In this document: positions 1 through 12,515 of the stretch, piece after piece | Layout of the letters: every line of letters begins with the position of its first letter | Numbering within the stretch: the first letter of the stretch is position 1 | NCBI RefSeq assembly: GCF_000002425.4 | Contig: NC_037255.1 | Span: 8,946,436 to 9,010,435 of the forward strand | Direction of reading: 5' to 3' | Source of the DNA: Physcomitrium patens | Taxonomy: Eukaryota > Streptophyta > Bryopsida > Funariales > Funariaceae | DNA length: 64,000 nt | Program-made: the position numbers and the translations under genes | The notes under the pieces: model-generated | What the model was told of the DNA's origin: nothing | Databases searched by the model: none | The model's input: the letters and a program-made list of their open reading frames with translations, nothing else

Positions 1-66
1 CTTGCTATGGGCTTTGCCTTACAAGCAAGCATGTTCACACTGGCGTATAATCACGGCTACAACTAA
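1..66 (+). CDS. possible last codons of an upstream host gene
   Basis: Frame 1 is open from the window edge for 21 codons and ends in TAA at 64-66; the last residues read FTLAYNHGYN. The stretch is about 47% GC, clearly richer than the DNA that follows, and T-rich sequence with an AATAAAAA-like signal near 230 follows, as a plant 3' UTR would. The protein family was not recognised. The open stretch is short enough to be chance, so this is only a hint that a host gene ends here. Confidence 0.15.
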   Translation, partial: LAMGFALQASMFTLAYNHGYN

Positions 67-994
67 CAACAGCACCCGGAGTAGATCCCCCTTGTGTGGG
101 ACCCGGAGGTCATGATTAGGTTGAGAACAATATGGTTTGTTTAGTTGGGGTTCGAGGAATTGTTTTTGTCGTTGTAATCTGTGTGGACCCAATGATGAGA
201 TTAAGGTGGGTTTTTCCTTTTATTGTATATTTAATAAAAAATGGTTGAGTATTTAAACGTGATATGATATTTTTTGAAGAGCTTTAAGATTTTGCAGCGT
301 ACTACAGTAGCAGGGTGGTTTATTGTTCTGATTCTGCTGAATTTGAGTGAGGGAGTCATGAGCAGAGTTTGACTAGATCTGTCTGTCGTTACTGCCCTTG
401 TAATAAAACATATATAATTGGAGAGCTGTACAGACTCAGAAATTGTGAACCTGGAACCTGCATGAGAGGCTTTGAAAAGCTTGACTTACCGAAAAAGGGA
501 GGAAGCGGTGGATGTGTGTGTTCTGTGAGGGGAAGTGAGTGAGCCTTTCTTCACTCTTCGCTTGTTGTGTTTGTAACTGAAGTAGTGTGATTTCACCTCC
601 TTTGCACACACAGAAGTTTTATTTGATATCCTGGCGATGTTGGAGCCTTGCAGGTGAGTTGAAAGCCGTGACAAAGTTGTTGAAGGCAAAGAGACAAACC
701 TAGATTCTCTGGGCTAAGTGACATCAAAAAGTTAACAAACATCTTTGTGGAAAAAAGAAATTGTTTCTGGAGTCAATGTGTTTCAATAAGTTGAGAATAC
801 ATCCATGTTTAACATAGACTCAAGTTGAATGACCTTGCCAGGATAACATAGCACTAAACGTCAACAAATCACAATCTAACTATTCTTTTATTAATACATT
901 CAACTTATTAATAAAAAAAATAAAAAATAAAACTCGTAAAAATAAATGTTCAGTGGCTTAGCAAAAGTCCAGAACCCTTACACCAGTCCATTCT

Positions 995-1033
995 TATATA
1001 TATATAGATAGATAGATAGATAGATAGATAGAG
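995..1033. repeat. (TA)n/(GATA)n microsatellite
   Basis: Six TA units run directly into about seven GATA units. Confidence 0.9.
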
Positions 1034-2079
1034 AGGCATGAGGTTTGAATTGTATTGTATTTCTTCTAAATCAAGGTTAGCATATATCAAGAAAGATGCA
1101 TGAATTACTTATTTATTGTTGAGTAGTCTCTGTTTTGTGACATGGTTTGGAGGTACACTACTTCTTTGCCAAGTCTATGTGTCAGGCTTTGTGAAAGGTG
1201 AGATTCCATCCTTCCATCCTTGTTAACATGTGAAGGGATGAGGAGTATTTTTGCACTAAAAAGTTCATTTCATTGAATTTTTCATTTGCATAATAAGAAA
1301 TAAAAATAAATAATTTATCCTCTTGAATCACTAATCATTAAATGATCAATTTCTATTTAACTTAATTTACTAAGTTCTGACTGTAGATCAATGCAATCTT
1401 CATATTTTCTTTACTATCTAAGAACTCAGATACTATCTAAACACTCTTCAATTTAATGTTGTGAAATGGAACTACTACTATTCTTTCTCTTTTTTTCCTC
1501 CAAAATAATCAAATCGAAATATAAATAAATAAATCAATAAAAATACACACACTATAGAGTACACTAACATGTGGGGCTCAAAATCCATTAAGGGCACATT
1601 GATTTACCACTTACTATGAAGAGAGAGTGCAGGAAGAAGGCAAAATAAGAAAAAAGAACTGGAAAACTGAAAGTAACAGGATGCTCTCATCAATAGTTTT
1701 TTGTTTCTTCTGAACCCAATCAAATTGAGCCCATGACTACAAAGCAATTCCATGATGGGGGTATTGCTCTTTCCTTCAAACAGGCTCAAAATCCTGGCCC
1801 ATGGAGACACCTTTCTAAAGCCTTGTGTGTTTCCTGTTTGTACGCCCACTCCTCCTGCTGCTCCTTATCATTTATCTTACAGGACAATGGAATGTTTTAC
1901 TTGGGTTGTAGTCAACTAATTGGCTCTTGTGCAACTTCCATGCCTATATTACTAAAAAATAAATCAATACCCCAATGATATATTCTTATCTTCTTGCAAT
2001 TGTCTTTCTTAACTAGTCATTGTATTCTGCCAAATATTGCCCTGTGATCCATGACTTTAACTTGAAGAAAGAAGGAAAG

Positions 2080-2095
2080 GGAGGAGGAGGAGGAG
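2080..2095. repeat. (GGA)n microsatellite
   Basis: About five GGA units; a similar tract lies 160 bases downstream. Confidence 0.8.
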
Positions 2096-2247
2096 TATGT
2101 TCATAATTAATACTGAATGAATGTATTTTTTTCATTCATCCACAAGCTGCAATGTGGTAACACAATGGCCACCAAAGCTCATTTTTAGATGGAGCACCTT
2201 ACTATAAGAAAAACAATGAAACTTTCTTTCAACTGTTACACAAGGGA

Positions 2248-2270
2248 AGAGGAGGAGGAGGAGGAGGAGA
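2248..2270. repeat. (GGA)n microsatellite
   Basis: About seven GGA units, purine-only on this strand. Confidence 0.85.
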
Positions 2271-2510
2271 ACAATGAAGAACCCCAAAACTCATGCCATT
2301 AGAGAGGCCCCCGGGAGTTCCTCCCATGACCCTCTCTCCACGGTCCCCCAATTGCCCATTTCTGAAGTAACTGTATACACAACATCATTCCTCAAGTGCT
2401 TATTGCGTGCTTCCACATCATGGCTTCCCATTGAAGCCCCCCACCTTTGGGGCTATGCTCACAATACTTGATAAGCTTTATATCAAAATTCTCACCATTT
2501 TGCTACAGGG

Positions 2511-2533
2511 AAATAAATAAATAAATAAATAAA
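2511..2533. repeat. (AAAT)n microsatellite
   Basis: Five to six AAAT units. Confidence 0.85.
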
Positions 2534-4086
2534 CATACACACACTCTCTCTCAAGCTATTATCTTCTGCATTGGGTTCTGTAATGCTGAATCCAAGGCTC
2601 ATGAGTGAAAGGCAAATCAGATATGTTTAAAAGATGGGTACCCTCTATCCATGCATGATACAAATACGATATATATTTATATGTTTATATGTACACAATT
2701 ATGCTCTTTCTCTTTTTATTTTGTCCTGATCTGGCCATAAACTGCATTTGCAATTGTGGGTTGAGTGGGGCCTGTGGAAGAATCCTTTGCAAAATGTGCA
2801 TGACAAGCAAAGCCTTTGCATCTTTGTCTCTCTTTGCAACTGCTGTGCTTGTAGTTGCTCAAGCAGTTGCATACAGAATCTGGTGCTGTGGCCCTGCTGT
2901 TCTGCACACAACCTCTAATGCAGGGAAATTGCTCAGCTATTACTGTTCCAATGCAAATTATGATAAGAAGTTGCTGCCTTTTTATTTTTTTATTTTTTTT
3001 GTAAGGCCCTGAGTGTAACCACAAGCATGGGAAGGTGATAGAGGACCTCATGGATGAGGATTAAAGAGTAGGTGTTAATATATATTGCAAATCTAACCAA
3101 ATGGAACCAAATTTTGATACATGTTTGTATTTGAATGTGTGGTTTTTTAGAATTTTACATGAGAACATATTTACTCTGGAAAATTAGATTGTAAAAACAA
3201 TCTAGACTTTCTCATTGAAGTATCCCTAGCCACCATTTTTCATTTTTTGATGCTTTAAAATTGAATATAAATCAAAAACTCAAAATCCAACAGTGTAGAA
3301 ATATAATAGTTTTATGTTAATATTTTCAAAAATAATTTTCAAATTTTACAGACAAAATAAAAACACTCCTGGAGTGACTTCTTGGATGTCCTATTCAGGA
3401 TCACTTCCAAAAATGTTAATGGAACAAATTTATTTTACAATAGTTGTCACAATGCAGGATTCCAAGTCATTTCCTCATCCACCAACTTTATAGATTGAAA
3501 TTCATCGCTTTACACTTTGTGTTTTATGAGTCAAGTGTGACAATTCCATATGTAATGGTTAAGGGGTGTTGCCCAATATAGTCAAAGTTGGCAACTCATG
3601 ATTTGATGCTAAGAATTATCCAAATGCATGTGAGGAGGCAAAGAATGCATAAACACACAATGGACAGAATCCTATCATAAAAATTAATAAACAAAACCAT
3701 TTTCATCTTTTCTGAACTTTGGGGTACGTAGAGTTTTGTGTGTTCAGTGACTGGAATTTGAATAAAAACCTTGACAGAGCCTCACCCTTGAAAGAAGAAA
3801 TAAGCTTTAAAACCTAGAATTTCCGGCCTCAAATGAGATGAAAGGAAGTCCAAAAACTTTTAAATAATTAAATAAATAAAGAATTAAAAAATAACTTAAA
3901 ACCAAACATTGTTTAAAGAGGGATTTGCAAATACCTCTCAGGACAGAATAATTGAAGCAGGACCAAGCCTGATTTTGCTGGGAGTAAGAAACATGACATT
4001 ACAGTGATACTGAAGAAGTGGGAATGAATGTACGAAAATACGGATGAATTTGAGCCAAAGGGGATGAGAAGACAGTAAGAAATCAC

Positions 4087-4111
4087 CAATTAATTAATTA
4101 ATTAATTAATT
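4087..4111. repeat. (AATT)n microsatellite
   Basis: About six AATT units; the run is self-complementary. Confidence 0.85.
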
Positions 4112-4800
4112 ACTCTTTTATATTAAAAAAATGTGAATAGAAAATAGTCCTGCTTTAAGCTTTTATACCTTCTTGTCTGAAGCTCAAACTTCCAAATAAC
4201 TGTTCACCCGAATCATCCAATCAGGACCAGCCACAACCTTCACCAAACCCACTTCTACAAAAGTCCATTTTTTGTCTTTTTATTATATAATTATATGAAT
4301 AAAATAAATGATTATAATTTAAAGGAGAGGCCTATGAGCAAGGGATTCAATCAGTCCTCATTTGTAGGAAAAGAATCATGACCACAACAAAATTGTTGTT
4401 GAACTTTGGCAATGTGGTTTTGGAAAGTTAAATCCACAACATAATGTATTCTTACACATGAAACATACTGCAGAATTCGGGTGTGATTTATGCCACTAAC
4501 ACACAATGAATAAATTATGTAAAAAATTCACAAACAAAAATTATTTAGATTTTTTTTCTTATTTTTACTTCTACCTAATTCCTCTTATTCTCCTAATTGA
4601 TAATGCCAATGTTGATGTCTGTGAATGCAATTACATACAATTACACTTAATGATTCATTTTGGGTTGTTTCTAATACCATACTTAGGCAATCATAAACAT
4701 GGACCTACACTCTTGTGTTACTTGTTCTTTACTTAAAGACTTGTATTGTGAGATTGTATTTATAAACAACAAGAACAAAAAAGATTAATTATTCTCTAGT

Positions 4801-7391
4801 TTTTCCAACTTTTCCTAAAATATCTGATTTAGATATTTGTTATGAGCCTTTTTTGTATTTAATTACTAAAAAACTCACTTTAGTTTTTGAAGACATTAGA
4901 AAAATACTTGTGTTATGTCTAATTAAATTGAAAGTAGTTGGAGCAAAACAACACCTATTTAGAGCAATAGAGACCTTTAAGTTGAGCTAGACAAAACACA
5001 TAGTTGCTTAAGAATTTATTTTTCTTGTAAAATATCATCTTAGTGATTATGACAATGAAGATGTAATAGTGTTAAGGAAGATGATAACAAAGAAAATGCC
5101 AATGATGATAATATATTGATGGAAGAAAACTTGTTTAAGAAAATGACTTGCTTTTATAGTTTTATCAATGAATAGGATATTTTAGACAATAATTAAGAGA
5201 TAGAAGAATATTTTATATAAAAAAGACCACATGGTGGTTCTATCTATGATGTTTACATTCATGTTAAAGAAATAAAAAAAACCATAATACTTTTTTTTTT
5301 TATTAAGTCTTGGTGCATATAACTTACATATTACATAAAATATAGAAGATGACTTGTAGTATGTAGCAATATTTTTAGGAATATATCAAATACAACACAC
5401 CTAAAACCAAGCAATCTAAAAATATTCTTATAGATAAATTGTATTTCATCTAGTCATTAAAAATGCATGTTACTAAGGATTTAGAACTTATTTTTAATGA
5501 TAAAATAAAAAAGTTCATACTAAATCTTGATTCTTTTGAATATGAATGTGTTTCTTCTTATTTTCTTATCAAATTTATTTTAAAACCATATATTATAATC
5601 AGATAAATTAATTTTTGTTTGTTTTATAAAAAAATATTTGAAGGCAATAATTATTAATATTATATACTTGTAATTTTTGGTTTTTATTTTAGATTTAAAT
5701 ATATATAATATAGTTTCATATATTTTAATTAAATAATATTAAATTTAAATTATATTTATCTTATATTAATTAATTATTATTAATAATATAATTATTCAAA
5801 ATAAAAATATAAAATATTTATATCTATTATTACTTGTAGTCATTAAATGTACTTAAATGATTATTAAAATCAAATAATATATTTTTTGATATAAAAATAT
5901 TTATACAATGAAGAACAAGATGCTTCAAGTGAATAGAAACATCTTATGAAGAATAAGTCATTTAAGAAATTATACATTCTAAAAGAAGAATAAATTATTT
6001 TATAAAAATATAAATGATTTTTATTTTAAATTTTTACTTTTTAAATTATAAAAACAACCCTAAACAAAGCAATGGAATGTTATTAGACCACATTGAATCA
6101 ATTGTATTTAGTTTTTTTTTATAATATGAAAATAGTTGCTAACTGTTAATTTAGAAGAAATTCATCTTATATAGATTTTATTTAAATATTATCTACTACT
6201 AACATACTATAATCCAAATGTTGTTTTATTTATTTTTTTAAAAAATCACTTGACTTAAATTGTTCTATTTTTTAAAAAAAGATTCCCTATCTAAATGTTT
6301 TAACTCTTGTATATTGTATATATCCGAATTATACTTAATGGTTGATGCAAAAAATATACAAAATTTAACTCCTTGTATATTGATTTTATATGCTTATATA
6401 TAAGTTTAACTATTATCTTATTATCAAAATTTTATTAATTACCTTGTAACTACTTTTGAACAAAAAATAACAAGTTATTACTTATTAACAACAATTGAGT
6501 CCATCCGTAATCTCTTTACTTTTGGATAATAAACCCTAACTAAACCTTAATCCAAGAGCTATATCTAATCTATTTGAATGTTTTCTACCAAACAAAAATA
6601 GCTTTATGTAAGTCTAATACATATTAAATCAATTGGTTTAAGTAAAAACAATCTCTTTATTTGATGAATTTCTTTTAAATACATGCTAATTTTGTAGACT
6701 AAAAAATTTATTAGTTTTAAAATTTTAGTTAAAAAAATATTTATAATTCAAAAATATGTAAACATATAGAAATAATTTAAAAAATAAATTAAATAAATGA
6801 TAATTATTTGTAATTTTTAATTCACAACCACTAATCTTAATCAATTCATATAATTGATTTTTCAAAACAATTAGCCACTATGATCTAAACAAAGTCTTTT
6901 GATGTTTTTACAACAACTTATGTTTTATTTGTTTATTTATTTATTTTATTAAAATTTTATATTGATTTTAAAAAAATATTATGGCATATTAACAAAAATA
7001 GAAAGCTAGCAACAAATATTGAACTATTTTTTTTAGCAATTTATATGATATTCAAATTTCTATCATATAAAATTTAATATTATTAACTATATTTTTAACA
7101 TTTTACTTTTGTATATTCAAGACATAGGCCAAATTTACTGTTATATTGCTTATTCAGAACTTTTTTTTCTAGTACCGCTCTATTTGATTGTCTGAAGTGC
7201 TTTTAAAACTAATTTTTGTTTTATAATCATTTAAAAAAATTATATAAATTTATTAATACTAAAATAAATTAAGATTCAATATACAATAATCTAAATAAAA
7301 TACCAATTGAATATATTATTTAATTTAAATAAAAAACCAATAGAATTATTTATACTTTATTAGCTAAATTTAGATCTATTTACAAAAATAA

Positions 7392-7426
<35 letters not shown>

Positions 7427-8113
7427 GTTAATTTTTTTATTATAAGATATCTAGTAATATGATAAATTATATACCATTAAAAAAATACAAATGATTTTGA
7501 AATCTAAATCTTTGATATTTTTATTAATACAATTAAAACAAGTTCTTGATTTGATTAAAATTGCATATATTTAAGCAATGTTTTTTATACTTCTAACTTA
7601 TAATTAATATGAAAATTTATTTAAATTATCTAAATACTTACTTAATGAAGATATTTTAGATTTTAAACATATATTAAAAAAAGTCTCTTGTGATGATAAC
7701 CACCATACATCATAGTTAACATTGTAGATAAAAATGAGATATATTTCTGTAGTGTTTTATTTGAAAAAAATATATATGATTTTTGATTATCAAATTAAAT
7801 CTTTGAATTATATAATATATTTAAAGATAAATTAATATAAAAATAAGTTTATATCAACTATTTTTATATATTTTAAGTGTTTTAATATTTAAAATAATTA
7901 ATTTTTTTTTGTAATATTAATTATGTATATTATGAAATTCTTGATCATTTTAAAAAAACATTATTAAATCTTACATTTAAAATAATAAAGAAGGTAAATT
8001 GGAACTTAAGGCTTTACTATTTTTAATATTAATTTTATAATTTTTTATTTTATATTATATTATAGATTAGAGACTATAAAAGAATAATGCAATATTAATT
8101 AAACTTAACAATA
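4801..8113. other. very AT-rich noncoding DNA
   Basis: GC falls to roughly 20% by eye. There are no open frames of note and no clear transposon domain. It contains a (TA)n run at 7396-7424. The composition resembles the older chromovirus copies in this window, so it is probably repeat DNA decayed beyond recognition; that is an inference. Confidence 0.4.
7396..7424. repeat. (TA)n microsatellite
   Basis: About fourteen TA units. Confidence 0.9.
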
Positions 8114-8639
8114 TGTCAAGGACATGAATCTTGAAGAACCAAAAGATCAAGTCATTCTTGTATTATTCAATAAGACTAAATAATCACTCAAAGATGGTAT
8201 AATATTAAACTTGAATGACTATTGCCAAAGACCAAAAAACTACAAGGTCTTGAAATAAGATTAAAGACTAAAAAAGCATTGACAAGAGTGAAGGTTTTAC
8301 TCTTGCCTCCATATATAATATCTAATTAGGAGCTACATAGTGACATTCTATAGGATCTCTAACATATGTCTAAATTATAAAACACATGTTTTAACCTATA
8401 AGGTAAGTTTTTTATATATGCATCATATAGTTAGCTTATTCCATAGCAACCAACACGTGCAACACATGACTAACTTGTTGATCAAGTTTCTAAACTATTA
8501 ATCAATTACAAACATATGTAAAGTCAAAGCCACGTCTACAAAGCTTCTTCATAAGATATCATCTAATTAATTTATTTTAATTTACTTCTATCTAATTGTA
8601 TAGGTAATTATTAGAATAAATATGAATGTTAGTGACATT
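8114..8639 (-). repeat. element G 3' LTR
   Basis: It begins TGTCAAGGACATGAATC, like the F LTR at 45267, and keeps the same landmarks throughout: the 'gactattgccaaa' block, the 'cttgcctc-tatata' block and the 'aactattgaagtaaat'-like end. About 525 bp. Confidence 0.8.
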
Positions 8640-9026
8640 ATGTCCTTTTTTTTAGGAACAAGTTCTATGATGAATGGTGATTACATGTTGATGAAGTCTA
8701 AAATACGACAAATTACATTTACTACATATTTTGATCTTTTTTCTTTTTGAAGGTAGTTGATAAGTTGTCTTAGCCATTAATAACATTTCATTTTAGGGTG
8801 AGAAGACCATCTTATTATTTAATTATTATTGAGGCTTTTATAACTTTTTTAAAATAATATATTTATAAGACCATCAAAAGTCGTTTCTATATCTAATAAT
8901 ATCATCAAAGATCAAAAATCTCTTCTAAGGTTGTAATACCAAATGCATTATATTCCGCCATCTATTCAACGACAAACATGTTGTTTTTGAGGATCTTCAT
9001 CTTGATTATGTTATCTTGAAAGCTCA

Positions 9027-9053
9027 ATTTTATTTTATTTTATTTTATTTTAT
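9027..9053. repeat. (TTTTA)n microsatellite
   Basis: About five TTTTA units inside element G. Confidence 0.85.
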
Positions 9054-9835
9054 AGCAAAGATTTTCTATTCTTTATTTTGCTTTTGGTAATTATTATTGA
9101 TGAAAAGCATTTACCTTCTTTATTGTATTTACAAGATTCTTTGCCAACTCCCATGTGCATTCACTAATATTATATTTGTGCCAATGAATAAGATATTCCA
9201 ACCTATTTCGGAGCTACTTTTAGTCTAAGACTTCTTCCATCTTAAATTCTTTATTATTATCTATTTCTATAGGAAGAGGTGGCATTTTTCTTTTTTTTTA
9301 AGATATTAACTGTCTTATATGGCTCAAAAAGAGATGCATGGAATATAGAATGGATTTTTATAGACTTTAGTAGATGTAATCAATAAGTAAGAAGATTGAT
9401 CTATTTACAAATAGAAAATGGTTTAAGCCTATAGTAATCCAACTTATCACAAAGGTTGCTAGTCTTGATATTGTAATATAGTAATCATACCTTGTCTCTA
9501 ATATGGAATTAAAGCTCTTCCTTGTGGCAAGCATCTGCACTAGTCTTTTGTTGTTCTTAATTTTTTTTTTTTAATTATGCCTTTATTTTTTTATAGAATT
9601 CAAATAAATGATTTGTCAAAACTTTGCTATAAGATTATTAACTTTTGAAAAGTCAAAAACATTGAATTATGGATAATAACTATAATTAATAAACAAAGAT
9701 GTTTATTGAATAGAAGAATATATTATGTTATTTTAAGAAAACTTTTTCAATGAAAAAGAGTTGTCTAATCATCTTATTGATTGTTGATGGTATATCTCAA
9801 ATATTGCTCTAAAAATTTGGTTCACGTTGTTGTAA

Positions 9836-10221
9836 AGTAAGAAAATTTTATAATAAAGAATAAAAATAAAAAAGATATTATTATAGAAGAACCTAGTAAA
9901 AATATGTAATAAAAAATAAAAATAAAAAAGATATTATTATAGAAGAACCGAGTAAAAAGATATAATAAAAAATAAAAATAATTATAAAAAGATAATAAAA
10001 AATTTAGTCTTAATATTGTCTTTTGTAGGAGGAACTTCTATTTACTTTATAGAAACATAAATGAGCCAAATAAAAGTAAATGAGATAAGAAATTGATACA
10101 GAAATGTTTAAAAGAGAGTTGAAAATAGATTAAAGATAAAATTACTTAAAATTATCAAAAATTCATACCTAGAGAAGGTAAATTGTGAACTTGGATTGAA
10201 ATTAGATTTTAAGGCACAAAA
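9836..10221. other. AT-rich spacer between elements G and F
   Basis: It holds the 56-bp tandem repeat and about 220 bp of unassigned AT-rich DNA that forms the left flank of element F. No gene seen. Confidence 0.5.
9855..9999. repeat. 56-bp tandem repeat
   Basis: A unit of about 56 bp carrying the core GATATTATTATAGAAGAACC is present twice almost exactly, plus a partial third A-rich copy. It lies between the end of G and the start of F. Confidence 0.75.
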
Positions 10222-10739
10222 TATCAAGGGCATGAATCTCGAAAAAAAGAGATTCCTTAATACATTCTTCCATCACTAAAGAGAACTAGAATGACTATTG
10301 CCAAAAATAAGAAGAGTAGAAAGTCTTGAAACAAGACTAAGACTAGAAAGGCATTGATAAGAGTGAAGAAGGCTTTACTCTTGCCTTTATATATACTATC
10401 TAACTAAGAGCTACGTGGCGATGTCCTATAGGACTTCCAACATGTATTGACTTTGCTAGCCACATGTCTTATCTTACAAGGTAAGTTATCTATGTATGCG
10501 CCACGTAGTTCGCTTGTCCCACAAGCTACTACATGGAGATAACTTGTTCCATAAGCTATCATTACATGGTTAGCTTTTTGGCCAAGTTTCTAACCTACAA
10601 ATACATCTAAAGTCAAAATTGCATCTATAAACCTTCTAAGAAGCTTCTCTAGAAGACTTTATGAAATTATTTAATATTAACATACTTCTACTTAATTATA
10701 TAAGTAACTATTGAAGTAAATGTACATGTCTATGATATT
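10222..10739 (-). repeat. element F 3' LTR
   Basis: Aligns end to end with 45267-45772. It starts TATCAAGGGCATGAATCTC (partner TGTCAAGG...). The adjacent purine-rich strand (reverse complement of CCGCTCCTTCTAAGG at 10742) fits a polypurine tract. A target-site duplication is not clear. Confidence 0.85.
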
Positions 10740-11318
10740 ACCGCTCCTTCTAAGGACTAGTTCCATGAGGAGTGGTCTTCATATATTGAGGAAGTCCAAG
10801 ATGTGGCGAATTGTATTTGCTATATACTTCGATCTTTGCTCTCTTTGAAGATGGTTAATAGGTCCTCTCAACCATCTATAGTGTCCCATACCAGGGCGAG
10901 AAGACCACCCTATTATTTGGTCATTGTTGAGGCCTTCATAACTTCGTTCAAATAAAACACTTGGAACACTATTAGGAGTTGTTTATACCTCTAATAAAAT
11001 CACTAAACATCGAATGTCTCTTCCAAGGTCGTGATACCAAACACGTTGTATCTCGCCATCTATTCAAGGAAGGACATGTCATTTTTGAGGATCTTCATCT
11101 CGATTCAGTCGTCTTGAAGGTTGTGACAATCGCAATGTCTCGTCTAATAAGTCTGCAAATGAAAGCTCTTGAGTTGAATCTACTAGTTGTTCGTACTTTA
11201 TCTCATTACAAACACACAGAAGCTACAATATAAGATAGAAGGTAGAATGTTATTTTTCTTCGACCTTATTTCTTTTATAGCAAAGGTTTGCTATTCTTTA
11301 TCTTGATTTTAATGGATG

Positions 11319-11585
11319 TCATTCATGAAAGACTTCAACTTTCTTTGCTGCATTTACAAGATTCTTTGATAGATCCCATGTGCATTCACTAATATAATAT
11401 CCGCACCAATGAACAAGATAATTCAACCTATTTCGGTGCCACCTTGAGTCTAAGACTTCTTCAATCTCAAACTCTTGGTTATTATCCACTTCTATAGGAG
11501 GAGGTGGCATTTGTCTTCTTCCCAAAATATTCACTGTCTTATATGGCTCCAAAAGAGATATGTGAAATACAGGGTGGATCTTCAT
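11319..11585 (-). pseudogene. element F integrase C-terminus and chromodomain
   Basis: The frame begins with the integrase tail MKIHPVFHISLLEPYK, the standard 'HPVFHVSLL' motif of Ty3/Gypsy integrases. It continues into a chromodomain: EFEIEEVLDSRW, LNYLVHWCGY, TWDLSKNL, EVFHE. The chromodomain at the end of integrase defines chromoviruses; in this family it is thought to steer integration to marked chromatin by binding methylated histone tails. The aromatic positions of the fold (around EFEIEEV and VHWCGY, TW) are visible. Part of a fossil element. Confidence 0.85.
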
Positions 11586-11624
11586 AGATTCTGGTAGATG
11601 TAATTGATAGGTAACAAGATTGAT

Positions 11625-12500
11625 TTATTTACAAATAGGAAAAGGTCGCAGCCTACAATAATTTAATTTAACACAAAGATGAGTAATCTTGATATTACAA
11701 CAAAGTAACCATTTCTTGTTACTCATATTATATTGTGGTTGCTTCTTATGATAGGCATCTACATTGGTCTTTTGTCGTTCTTGAGCTTCCTTTAAGTGTC
11801 TCTTCATTGTTGTATGTAGCTCTGACAAGCGATTTGCTAATTCTTCCATCGTAGGATTATCAACTTTTGAAAAGTCAAAAGTATCAAGATGTGGATGATA
11901 ACCATAATTGATAAAGAAAGGTGTTTATTGAGTAGAAGAATGTACCAAATTATTATATGCAAACTCTGCCAGTGATAAAAGAGTTGCCTTATCATCTTGA
12001 TGATAATTGATGGTACATCTCAAATACTACCAGAACTTGATTTATCCATTTCGTTTGTCTATCAATTTGAGGATGAAAAGCTGAAGAAAGCTTTATATCT
12101 ACCTTTAGAATCTTGAATAGGGTTCTTCAAAATCTTAATACAAATTAAGTCTTCCTATCCGATATAATATCCTTTGATAATCCATGATAGCGATAGATAT
12201 TGTCAATGAAAAGCTTAGCTGTTTCTTCACCTGTGATAGATTTTATATATGATATAGAATGTACCATCTTAATAAAATAATCTACTATCACAAATATAGA
12301 GTCATAAGAATCTGAGATTGAAAGATCAATGATAAAATCCATAGAAACAAAAGACCATGGTTGTTCTAGAATAGGTAACGGTTGAAGAAGTCCATAAGGT
12401 TGATGACGAGGACTTTTTGATCTTGATTAGACATCACAAGTTTGTACAAAATCTTTGATTGGCACCATATTTGCGGCCACCAAAAATCCTTGGATATTAA
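11625..12500 (-). pseudogene. element F integrase core relic
   Basis: Minus-strand fragments include MDFIIDLSISDSYDSIFVIVDYF near 12342-12275, the start of the DDE integrase catalytic core, and HGLSKDIISDR near 12150, around the second catalytic aspartate. The 11625-11849 part holds the later core, with ELHTTMKRHLKEAQERQK, the helix after the core in chromoviruses. Reading is interrupted at several points. Confidence 0.75.
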
Positions 12501-12515
12501 TTCCAAAGTTTTATT

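Larger units (their letters stand above)
67..4800. other. noncoding DNA, no gene recognised
   Basis: About 35% GC by eye, with no long open frame and no transposon similarity I recognise. A good plus-strand splice donor context (GCAG followed by GTGAGT) sits near 651 and a TTTGCACACACAG acceptor-like run near 612, which would bound a ~40-nt exon; on the minus strand a CG/GTAAGT donor lies near 490. No coding frame supports either. Open frames at 2689-3012 and on the opposite strand overlap each other and resemble nothing known. Several microsatellites are listed separately. Confidence 0.4.
8114..9835 (-). mobile_element. element G: chromovirus 3' end (Ty3/Gypsy)
   Basis: This is a decayed minus-strand relative of element F. 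It shows a 3' LTR at 8114-8639, then sequence matching F's 3' untranslated part (compare 8640-9080 with 10740-11290), a chromodomain relic at about 9110-9262, and part of the integrase region. Recognisable similarity to F stops near 9835. Compared with F it is much richer in A and T at places where F has CG or GC, as expected for an older, methylated copy. It has many breaks and no usable frame. Confidence 0.75.

Noticed and set aside
480-720. Small exon bounded by good splice signals near 612-651
   Set aside because: Splice words occur on both strands here and no reading frame connects to them.
2689-3051. Hydrophobic 107-residue plus frame and two overlapping minus frames
   Set aside because: Three frames overlap the same DNA, none has a recognisable family or splice support, and plus and minus cannot all be real.
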